Shown here piece by piece: positions 11,739 to 23,012 of a stretch of 64,000 nucleotides of DNA. The stretch covers positions 1,054,001 to 1,118,000 of the forward strand of contig JAACJP010000002.1 in assembly GCA_013368375.1 (NCBI GenBank), read 5' to 3'. The stretch is from Tricholomella constricta (taxonomy: Eukaryota > Basidiomycota > Agaricomycetes > Agaricales > Lyophyllaceae). Within the stretch, counting starts at the first letter, position 1; every line of letters begins with the position of its first letter. The position numbers were made by a program, and so were the translations under genes. A model generated the notes under the pieces. It had not been told where the DNA came from. It saw only the letters and a program-made list of their open reading frames with translations, and did no database searches.

Positions 11739-13776
11739 ATGGCAGGAACTATAAGAACTGGAACCATGAAGAGCTCCTTTTCCTCCATCCTTCCAGCTAT
11801 CAGGGTGAGCCAGCGTCCACGATGTCAATGTTCATGGAAACGCTGACTTTGATTATTTCAAATTGCTTCTAAAGCCCTCGAAGATTAAACGCAAGCATCT
11901 ACGAAAGGTGGCGCCCATTTGTTTGGTGGTGGTCTTGCTATGAACTCACATGCTCCTGAAGTACTCTTGGCTGCCAGATGTTTTCCGCTTGAAAGGCAGC
12001 GTACGTGGAATCAGAGAGCTTTTGACGCGATTCATGCTCATTTCACGCTCCCTAAGCACAGATTGTCGGCCGGATTGTCGGCCCAGTCCTTACAATCACA
12101 CTTTTCGCTGCGCTTATTGCTTATGCCAAAGAGTGCGGATACAGAATGGTGCAGACGAACAGTATCGTGCCACTTCTTTCGGTTGTGGTAAGTTACCTAC
12201 ACTCTCCTCCGCAGTAAACATCTTCACAGTTCATTTGTTGGTATAGGTTGGTCTCCTGCTGGTCTTCCGGTATTTATTCCTTTAACCTCTCCCGATTACT
12301 CAACTGAAATAGAGGTGTTTAGAAACAGGCACGCCATCCTTAAAGCCCGTCATGGTATCTGGCTAACTTGGCCATATCAATCAACAGCACGTCATATGAT
12401 CGCTATTGGGAAGGCCGAAAGTCGTTTGCATCGTTGACCTCGAGCATCCGTAATCTGTCACGCCAGGTCTGGGTCAGCGTGGCCCTGCCCCCAACGGACG
12501 CCCAGCCCGCCCATGTAAAAGGGAAAACACCCACCTCTGATATCACCGCCAGTCAGCTGAAGCGCAGGAAGATCGAGGCTTTAAAACTCTCCCTCTCTTT
12601 CGCATACGCAGTCAAGCATTACCTGCGAGGAGAAGACGGAATTAAGTGGGACGACTTCTACGGCGTCCTGCCAGCCTCGTTCGCTCGTTACGACGAGACC
12701 GGCTTCAACATCCAGCACAATTCGGCCAGCAGATCTTATTCCGCTTTACGTAATGATTCGGTGGATGTAGAGGCAGGCAGTGACAGGAGCACTTCAGATG
12801 GCCCCAAGCCAGATGCCACGAAACGCGTTCGCCCCAAACGAAGCAAGCAGCAATTATCCGGGCAAGCCACACCTTTGCTGTCTAGCACTCATCGCACTGT
12901 CGAATTTCACGCCTACGCGGATGAGGCTTCATTGCCACTTCCTCTCGTGTACGTCCCAAATGCAGTGACCTTGCACAAACTCTGACAACCTTCCTACAGC
13001 ATTGCTTCTGAACTTACACGCATCCTATTTAATTTTAGGAGGGAGGGGTTCCTGGAAACCGTGGGCCCGGCTGGTCAGTCAAAGTCATGTCACGATAACA
13101 TCCCTGCTCATATCGTCCTACAGGAACAAATGCCATGATGCAATTGTGAGTCGACTCTGTCTTTGCTCTCAGCAATGTGCAGCTGACGCGTTCACCAGGG
13201 TTTCGAGCATGGTGGATCAGCTTACTGCAATGGAACGAGTCGCTAATACCCCGATACCCATCTCATGTTCGTTGCGAATGCGCCAATTCATTCTAACACA
13301 TATCTAATGGAAGTCGTGTGTATACAGACGGAATTCATCTGAAGCAATGTGTTACGCTCTATCTTTTCGCTCTTCCGCTGACCCTTGTGAATGACTTGGG
13401 ATGGGCCACTGTTCCCATCGTGACTGTCGTCGCCTTCACATTCATGGGCATTGAAGGCATTGCTGACGAGATCGAGATGCCGTTCGGTTCGCCCCCATCT
13501 TTTATTTTACTTGGCCAAGCTAACAATCGTTAAAGGCACCGATGAACGTGATCTTCCAATTGGTATGTGTTTCTGCTCTGATACTCACAGCTTGAGACTA
13601 ATAGGTTCCGTAGACCGATATTGCCAGGATCTGAAAGAAGAGATCAAGTACGTCCCTGCTGTTCATAGCGCTGCCTGCGCTAATGTGCCTTGAGCGATTG
13701 CAGCTACATTATTGAAAGATTGCCCGAGGGTGGTGAAGGACAACACGGATACGACGACGGGGAGGGCGACGATTGA
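11739..13776 (+). CDS. Bestrophin-like (UPF0187/RFP-TM) anion channel
   Basis: This multi-exon membrane protein has bestrophin hallmarks. The N-terminal segment KYSWLPDVFRLKGSIVGRIVGPVLTITLFAALIAYAKE contains the first membrane helix, followed by LLSVVVGLLLVFR joined to TSYDRYWEGRKSF, the family's N-x-DRYWEGR signature. The large soluble part includes VSSMVDQLTAMERVANTPIP, then a second hydrophobic pair (CVTLYLFALPLTLVNDLGWATVPIVTVVAFTFMGIEGIADEIEMPFG), and the C-terminus DLPIGSVDRYCQDLKEEINYIIERLP. Family members conduct chloride or bicarbonate across the plasma, mitochondrial or endosomal membrane. A basic, Ser-rich insert (around 12720-12880) sits between the two membrane-proximal halves. 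The start at 11739 (MAGTIRTGTMKSSF) gives a short lead exon. One intron near 11910 has an unusual GTGGCG donor. Stop at 13774-13776. Confidence 0.88.
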
Positions 13777-13904
13777 CACGACGGACAATTTCTTCACGAC
13801 GTGACGATTTTATGTTGAATTTTGAAAGGGAGAGCTCTTGAGGGTGCATGGCATTTACAACCGAAACAACGGAATATACGTCGCTAGCATTTGGTAAACA
13901 TCTA

Positions 13905-14905
13905 CTATTGGAAGTCCGGTGTGCAAAATTCCCCAGGTCCGTACGGCTGAAGTTGAGAACGTGGAGTTGAGAATACCGCCGCTGAATGTCCAGGACGGAA
14001 CGTACTTTTGTGGTCAGATTTGTCAGGCCGGCCGAGTTTTCGCTGGTGTGTCGACCACCCTGTGGCCCTGGCTTGGGCTTCTGGCCCTGAGAGAACGCAG
14101 CCAAAATTTTGTTCGTGGTGGCGGGGGTCAGGTCCTCCTGGAAAGGCGTAAGCGATGCCGTGAAATGATAAACTTGTCCGGCGCACATAATAGTCATCCC
14201 CAACGACAATCATTGGCGCATTGCTGCACGCTCCCTGACACTCTACTTCAATGACAGTAAACTTCCCGTCCTCCGATGTCTCTCCAGGTTGAATTCCTCC
14301 AGCATGTTTGAGGCAAGTGTTCAGGATTTCCTTGGAGCCCCTCAACATGCAGGGAGTGGTCGTGCATACTTGGACGAAATGTTGGCCGATGGGTTCCCTT
14401 GAGTGGCACTGTAAGAATGATGTCGCCCGTCTAAGAGGTCGGCATACCTGTTGAACATGGTGTAAAATGTCGCAACTTCGTACACTCGCATGGGCGGCAT
14501 CTCAAGAAGTTTGGCCACATAGTTCATGACGCTGATGCTCGTCCACCCCTTGTTCTGCCGTTGGCCCAGGTCCAGCAGAGGAATGACTGCTGCCTTTTTA
14601 TATTGCGGCGGGTAGCGCGATATAATTTCCTGTGCACGCTTCATGCTTTCGGCATTGAATTCAAACGCGATCTATTGCCAGTTTCAGTCCAAGAAATGAG
14701 CATCTCAATAGTCTTCAACGAACCTTCGGGTTGTTATATGGGGTATCGCGGTGCTATTCGTTCCAAGTCAGGCTGAAGTGAGGGCAGATGAAGCGGTTAT
14801 ACGGACCACGAAGAGTGCGTCTGACTTTCTTGGTATTGACGAGGATAGCGGTCGTCTGACAGAGAATACCGGGGTAGGCAGGCGTCGGGGAAGTCGAGCA
14901 AACAT
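13905..14905 (-). CDS. NDUFV2: NADH:ubiquinone oxidoreductase 24-kDa subunit (mitochondrial complex I)
   Basis: The product carries one [2Fe-2S] cluster (N1a) in the NADH-dehydrogenase module of complex I in the mitochondrial matrix. The protein starts [22 protein letters not shown], an Arg/Ser-rich presequence. The mature part has [30 protein letters not shown], then [18 protein letters not shown]. The four cluster ligands appear as VCTTTPC and ECQGAC in the exon starting at 14348. The family's [18 protein letters not shown] tail follows and the frame closes with [11 protein letters not shown] at 13905. An in-frame ATG at 14980 would lengthen the presequence, but 14905 gives the more typical start. 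The gene converges with the bestrophin gene, leaving about 130 bp. Confidence 0.95.
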
Positions 14906-14962
14906 CGTGGTCGAAGTCGTCGATGTGCTGGTCGAGAATCGAGAAAGCCCGGAGCAGGGAGT

Positions 14963-14968
14963 CACGTG
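14963..14968. promoter_or_regulatory. CACGTG element upstream of the complex I gene
   Basis: A CACGTG palindrome (context GTCACGTGG) lies 58 bp upstream of the 24-kDa subunit start. It is one of several TCACGTG copies lying 50-200 bp upstream of start codons in this window, and it would be a binding site for a Cbf1/USF-type bHLH factor. The function is inferred. Confidence 0.35.
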
Positions 14969-15740
14969 GCAACGAACCAATCATTCCTCTCTTTATTCAG
15001 ATCAGAACACTTAAAAGTATACCTTGACCTCGATCCAATCCTGCAGCTCGACTACTCAATGCAATTCCACTCTTTTGCGACCGCAAATCCCGAATGTTTG
15101 ATTTCTCGTCCCCCACATAATCTGTACGCGGCGCCGGCACGGTCGATGAGGCCTGAGGATCAATGCCTCCACCCATCGCCATATATCGACACCCCGAAAA
15201 TTCTCCATTATTAGGGTGGAAATCTACAACCGCTGCGCACAATCCAGACGATACGTTGTCATCTAAACCTTTTGCTTTCAGCCTTCCATATTGCGCCTGC
15301 AACTCCCAGTAATCCCTGTTTTGATCACAATTGTCACCGCACTCATGTCAGGGACGCTCTGGCTATGCCAATTTTGTGGGATCAGACTTGAATCAGATAC
15401 CGCCGATTCTTGACCCATCAGTCGCAAACCCAGTTGCACCCTCCGAGTCCTCACCTCATTGCTACCCTGTATGTTCCAAGGCAAGAGGGCCGTCTGGGTC
15501 GTCTTTTAGATGTCTATCTGCTATTGTCCATGTCATTCGCCATTCCACATGCATCAATTTTTGTCTATATCTCCTCCGCGGTCAGGTCCCAGGGCACTTG
15601 CTCTGTCGACTCCATGTGGCGCTTTCCTGCAAGGCGGTGACAATTCACAGGGAATCTCAACGATCTGACGCGTGCGAGAGAGTGAAATATGTCTTTAAAT
15701 ATGCTGCGTATTTCATGCTCCTTGGGTCATTCTCGCTACC
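14969..15740. other. Intergenic region between complex I subunit and GH3 gene
   Basis: This spacer separates divergent genes. It contains a minus-strand frame open for about 116 codons (about 15345 down to the stop at 14997) with stretches such as QNRDYWELQAQYGRLKAKG. I could not link it to a convincing start or to a known family. ACGCGT lies at 15668-15673, 68 bp upstream of the GH3 start. I do not annotate a gene here. Confidence 0.3.
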
Positions 15741-17887
15741 ATGACCATTTCTCAGGCCGTTCCAGCACCACTCGCGACTCTACCCAAAAAGCTGTCGGCG
15801 TTGCTGAAGCAACAGAACCAAAACATCCTCAATTATCTCCTCGACACCAATAAACATACCACCTACTTCCGTGAAGCCCCTCTGCTTTCAGAGTTCCGCG
15901 CAGCTTTGCAGGACGACAAAACCATTCAGGCCAAAAGTTCGACGATTGAGAAGTCTTCGCTCCAGCCTCAAAAGCCTCTCAAACAATTCATCGAAACTGT
16001 ACCTTTGTCTACCTATGAGGACTACCGGCCATATGTTTCTCGTTTTTTGGAATCCCCGAGACGTTCCTCGGATGTATCAAATCTCTTCGCACCAGGGGTC
16101 CCTTCCTACGTGATCTCATCCTCTGGGACTGCTGGCGGGCCAGGCAAATTCTACCTTAAATATAGACATCCACCTTTGACTTCGTCTTCTGCCATAAAAG
16201 CTATGAAAGCTTTCAATCCCACGTCTGCAAATACAGGTGGTACATACTGTATCATTTATAACCTGAGGTACTCCGACCTTTTGGACGTCGTGGACGGCGA
16301 TCCTGCAAGCAACCAGACGGTAGCTACAGTTCCCCTTTGTCTCGGCAGTGGTGCTGCATTTCGAACGTTTCATGGATGGAAGGTGGAGGACGACTCCACC
16401 CTGATGACAGTCAAAGGTAGACATAAATCTCTTTCGGTGGCCTGGGTACTGACATTTCTCTTGCGTTGTAGCTCCAAACACGACATCTCCACTTGCCATC
16501 TGCTTCATACACGTGTATCGTACCTCCATTCTGATGCACGCCTTGTTTTCACTTGAGGATCGCTCGCTGGAAATGATCAACACCTTGTTCATCACTTTCT
16601 TCGTCGATTTAATGCGTTTGATAGAAGAACATTGGGATGTGCTGGTTAACGCAATTGACGACGGTGTGGTACCTAAACTGAATGGCTCTGAAGACGTACA
16701 TCATTATCTTCAGGTATATATTCCCTGTCATTTATACTGCACCCATGAAATTGATTTCCTTTATTATTAGGGACAGTTCAAGTCTAACCCCGCTCGGGCG
16801 GCTGAATTGAGGGCTGTGGGTACGGATACGACATCCCTAGGTTGGGCACAAAGGCTGTGGCCAAACCTGCAAAGAGTCATAGGCAACGCTAGTGGGCCAT
16901 TCTCAAGAGTCGTCCCACAGGTCAACGCAACTCGCCTTGAAATGATACTTTACTGAATTAATACAATTTGAACAGGTCCGGCACTATGTGGGATCTTCCG
17001 TTAGTGTCCAAAGTGCTGGCTTAACCTGCAGTGAAGCATGGCTTGCGCAGGTTTATGATCCTCGACGGGATCTTAATCTTTATAAAGTGTCAGCGGACGA
17101 TCTGTTCGAGTATCTCGATGTCTCAGTTCCAGAAACTGCTGCAAACCTGAAAAGAGCGGTAAAAATTCAATCATCACGCATCTCGCTCGCGTCTCACATC
17201 TTCTTTTTGTAGTGGGAGATTGAAACTGGCAGCAACTATGAATTAGTCCTGACCACACGAGATGGCCTCTGGCGGTATAGGCTTAGCGATGTCGTTGAAA
17301 TAGCTGGGTTTGACCCGATCGATGGACAGCCCATTATCCGATATTTAGAAAGGAGAAAGTAAGGTCACCTTCTGATAACTTGAGTTCACCTAATTCCTTG
17401 ATTTCAGCGTTATGATGCGAGTCGCGCATGAGTTCGTTACAGAAAAAGACTTGCTAAACGCGGCTCTTTCTTTAACGAGTACTCTGGGTGAAGTCATTGA
17501 GTTTACTGTAATTATCGATGACCGCCCGTTACCTCGGGCTTATGGGTTCATGGTAGAGCTCAATGGCACCCCTGGTTCGTCGCTGACTTCTCTCTCTGGA
17601 AAGGCTTTTTAAATTGACCGACATCCACAGGACCGAACGCGAAGTCTGCCTCCTCCCGTTTGTATGACTTCCTGAAGTCAACAAACGACACTTTCGCATA
17701 TTTTGCCTCTCGTCAGCTCCTTGGCCGCCCCAGTATCCGTCTGCTTGCTCCTGGTACCTTCCGCCGTTACCGAGAATGGAAGGCCTCGAATGACCTTGTG
17801 GGCGGTGGCCAAATCAAAGTCCCCATGATTACCTTGGACGAGAAGGCTGTCGGCTGGCTGTTGAACAGGGTTGTCGAAGAAGTTTGA
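15741..17887 (+). CDS. GH3-family acyl-acid amidosynthetase-like protein
   Basis: The protein belongs to the GH3 branch of the adenylate-forming superfamily, whose plant members conjugate amino acids to acyl acids such as auxin or jasmonate through an acyl-AMP. Visible motifs are the ATP-binding loop SSGTAGGPGKF (residues about 127-137), an ELR block (VGTDTTSLGWAQRLWPNLQRVIG), GLTCSEAWL at the position of motif II, and LTTRDGLWRYRLSDVVEIAGF as the conserved motif III with the TT and RYR residues. The C-terminal lid domain includes RVAHEFVTEKDLLNAALS, FASRQLLGRPSIRLLAPGTF and a final VPMITLDEKAVGWLL. The start at 15741 (MTISQAVPAPLATLPKKLSALLK) is the first ATG of the long first exon, and stop codons appear only in introns. 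The physiological substrate in fungi is unknown. The gene appears intact. Confidence 0.9.
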
Positions 17888-18578
17888 CTGTAGCTGCCTG
17901 TGTTTTGACTAGACTTGCCTGGTACTCAAAAAAAACGACTTTCCACAGCTCATTCATCTCGTTTTCAAAGCCTCATGCGGCGCAGGGACGCCATGCCGTG
18001 CTGTCGATTGGTTTTAGGACCGGCTTGGCGTGGATGTCTTGACGCAAAACTGACACATGTCATGCAAGCTCTTTAAATTCGTCTTTCTCACCTTTCTGTT
18101 GAACATAACTTCTCTTTCGTCCAGAACTGATGGCAACTAAATTTACGATTGTTCATGTGATAGCGAGCCTGGCCGGTCACTCAATCAAAGCTCGAATCCA
18201 ACAACATTGAGCAGGACAGTATGTCGAATGCATTATCATTGCTCAGGCTCGCATAATCATTGAAGTTGCCAAGGTGCCTTTAAGGAAGCGAAAGCGGGAT
18301 AATGCTGCTCGAAGTACTTCTGTACACTCGTGGGCACGCTGCCCGTTGCGCTATATAAAACGCATTGTGGAGCCCTCGTGGCCACACATCGGCCTTGTGA
18401 CTGTAGCTTCGATATCAGGGGATGAGGTCCTGGTTCGGAAGCTCGCTCCTCGTCCACTACACTCACATGGAGCCTATATTTGAGTTACGCTCCATGTAGA
18501 GCGTATTTGTACCTGAGCTTCCCATGCTTACTCGAAGACTCGCTGTCTCCTCGTCACTGTCACTCTCTGGTGCTCGCT
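17888..18578. other. Intergenic region upstream of the MFS transporter
   Basis: About 690 bp between two co-oriented genes. It holds the GH3 3' end and the MFS promoter. A TATA-like TATATAAAA lies at 18352-18360. Open frames on both strands are short and lack family resemblance. Confidence 0.4.
18352..18360 (+). promoter_or_regulatory. TATA-like box upstream of the MFS transporter
   Basis: TATATAAAA, about 220 bp upstream of the transporter start codon at 18579, is the best TATA match in the spacer. The assignment rests on sequence and position only. Confidence 0.35.
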
Positions 18579-20990
18579 ATGGACACCAATTCCAACAAGT
18601 CTTTCGACGAGAAACACACACCAGCGAAGTATGGCGCCATCGCGGTATTGTCGAAGGAGGTTGATACCGCTGCGGAACTCTCTTTCGGCGATGGAGAATT
18701 AGACCCAGCTGAAGCGTTAAGGGTCAGGTTCGTCTTCGAGCGCTCGTTCAAATTCTTTAGATGACCTCTTTTTTTGACAGGAAAAAAATCGACCACCATA
18801 TCATTCCTCTGATGTGTAGTGAGTATTTAATCTTCGTTCGCCTTTTCTCGATGACCGTCAGCGGGAAAAAGTACTATATTGGTAATACGACTGGCCAGTC
18901 GAGGATTCGGCTATTGACAGTTCACGGCAGGATACAATTCATGGATAAGACCACTCTCGGAAGCTCGGCCATTCTTGGCATAAGGTGTGAACGACCCCGT
19001 CGGCGACTTAGATCCTTTGTTGACTGACGGTGGTCGTTTAAGAGAAGCGACCCATTTGACGACCAACCAGTGCGATGTCCTATGTGAATTTTGTGGTGTT
19101 GACGATGAGCTCATTTGCACATCTCGTTCCAGATATAACTGGTGAGCGATTTTACTTCTTGTTACTTCACTCGCAGTGACAGCGCAGCAGGCTCGGAACA
19201 ATATTTTATCTGAGCTACTTAGTTTTCGAATTTCCACAGAATCTGGCGCTGCAGCGTTTTCCAGTCGCGAAGTGGATGAGGTGTGTTGTCGAATTTCAGT
19301 GGATGGGCTCAACCAACGGTCTGAGGTGCTTCTAGTATCAACATCTTCGTTTGGGCCGTCGCGCTATGTTGTCATGCCGCGTGCAAAAACTTTGCCGGCC
19401 TCTTCGTTGTTCGATTAATACTGGGCATGTGTGAAGGTTCAATAACAGCTGGATTTCTCATTGTCAGCTCCATGTTTTACACTCGGACGGAACAAACTTT
19501 GAGAGTTGGGTACTGGTGTGAGTCGCTGCAACCTCCATCGGCTGTGGAGATAAGGCTGATCCCTTCATCCGTTCAGTTCTCATGAATGGCGCAGGCAAGC
19601 GTTTTGTAAACAACGCCTTTGGATGCATGGACAGAACCCTGTTGTAGCTCAGATTATATCTGGATTCATAAGCTTTGGAACCTTACACATCAAAGTCAAG
19701 TCAGTCGAGCCCTGGCAATGGTACGCATCTTTTTTTCCCTTTCGGTCCTCTTTTACCGACCGAACACAGGCTTATGATCATCACCGGGATTCTGACCCTT
19801 CTCACTTCGTTGGCATTCTGGCATGTCCCATCCGGACAGCATATCCGTCATTCATGCTGATCGTAAAACTCCGAAGGTTCCTATTTCCTGATTCCCCCAC
19901 CAACGCCCGGTTCCTTACACCGAAGGAGCGAGCGATCGCCGTACAGCGAATCAAGGTTGACGCTTGCGCCACCTGGTACCCAAATTTTTAATCCTCCCCT
20001 TTCAGGTCAATCAAACGGGTGTCGAGAATAAACATTTCAAAAAAGAACAGTGCGTGTAGAATAAGGCGTATTTTTGCCATGGCATTGACATGGCCATTAT
20101 CAGATTAATTGAAGCTCTACTCGATCCAAAGACCTGGCTATTTGCGCTTTTTTCTGCGCTCGACAATGTTCCGAACTCTCTCACGAATCAGCGACAAATA
20201 ATCGTGTCGTCTTTTGGCTTTACCAACCTCCAGACCACCTTGCTTGGGTGTGTCGATGGTGTGGTGGAAATCATCACGATATGGACCGGCGTGACCATCG
20301 CCGCAAAGATCCCAAATAGCCGTGCATATGTTGCTACTATTTATATGGTTCCAAACCTTCTCGGCGTGTTCTTGATCAATTTTTTGCCCTGGGACAACAA
20401 GGTCGGCCTTTTATTCGGCGTATGGCTAACAGGTAAGAGCTGGTAGACATGTCCTCTGATCGCATAACTCACGCCAGCTTTATAGGGGTGGGGACAACGG
20501 GTTTCGTACTGTCTCTATCCTGGCTTTCGAGTGTAACCGCCGGACACACAAAGAGAGTAACAGTAAACGCCATTTTGCTTTCTGCCTACTGTATCGGAAA
20601 TTCTGCCGGACCATTTATGTGGCAAGCTCAATATAAGCCAAGGTAAGAACGCATCTCCAATAGCCTTCCACAATCTAATGCTACGGGAAGGAACCATATT
20701 CCTTGGATCATAATCGGAGTCTGCTATGTTTGCTGTATGGTTCTGATGTTAGCTCTACGCTGGTATCTTTCTAGAGACAACAAACGCCGAGATAAAGAGC
20801 CCGTTGATCATTCTTACGATAACGTGTACATCGAGAGGATAGTAAACGGTGTGTTGGAGAAAGTGAAAGTGGATAAGGTAATGTGCGCTGCAGATTCGTG
20901 CCGGTCAAGTTTAACGCGTATCTCCTCCCTACTCAGGAATTTTTGGACCTCACCGACATCCAGAACCGTGATTTTCGATATGTGTTGTAA
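18579..20990 (+). CDS. MFS anion:cation symporter (allantoate permease/Dal5-like)
   Basis: A 12-helix major facilitator of the fungal ACS family, which imports organic anions such as allantoate, ureidosuccinate or vitamins at the plasma membrane. After a soluble N-terminus (MDTNSNKSFDEKHTP) comes KKIDHHIIPLMC, then FMDKTTLGSSAILGI, the family's first-loop signature. REATHLTTNQYNW, FEFPQNLALQRFPVAKWM and NIFVWAVALCCHAACKNF follow in consecutive small exons. GMCEGSITAGFLIVSSMFYTR is the TM4-5 motif. The central loop reads FPDSPTNARFLTPKERAIAVQRI. The second half contains IGVGTTGFVLSLSW, TAGHTKRVTVNAILLSAYCIGNSAGPFMWQ and IPWIIIGVCYVCCMVLMLALRWYLSRDN. The tail ends FLDLTDIQNRDFRYVL. Introns are many and short. 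The junction near 19830-19880 lacks a clear GT donor, so a small frame problem or a GC donor there cannot be excluded. Confidence 0.88.
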
Positions 20991-21320
20991 AGCTTGGTAT
21001 GCGACAATGGTATGCGACAACGCTAAATGAAGGAAAAAATATCATGTATCAGAGGCCTGGGCGAAGGGCCAGGTCCAGGTTTTTTATGCTCTTGCACCTG
21101 AGGCAAGAGGCAACGAGAGCGGCGGCCCGGGTAGTCGTTAGTCTCTGGGAAACTTGGCACGCGCGGGTCTAACTCGAGCACATCGCGTCCGGTGATGCTG
21201 ACCGTCGCGTGATCATTTGATGCCGACCACTGTCACCAATTGTGGCGAAACCCGAAACTCACACCGTCGTCCATCGATTCAAACTTGAAACATTCCCACT
21301 TCCTTACTTTCGATTCCAAC
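20991..21320. other. Intergenic region, nothing recognised
   Basis: About 330 bp between the transporter and the aldo-keto reductase. It is GC-rich with a GGCGAAGGGCCAGGTCCAGG stretch. It presumably holds the terminator of the first gene and the promoter of the second. I see no RNA gene or conserved frame. Confidence 0.35.
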
Positions 21321-22964
<1,644 letters not shown>

Positions 22965-23012
22965 AATGAAATGAACATAGTAATGTATAATACGAATATG
23001 AACACGCATGTA

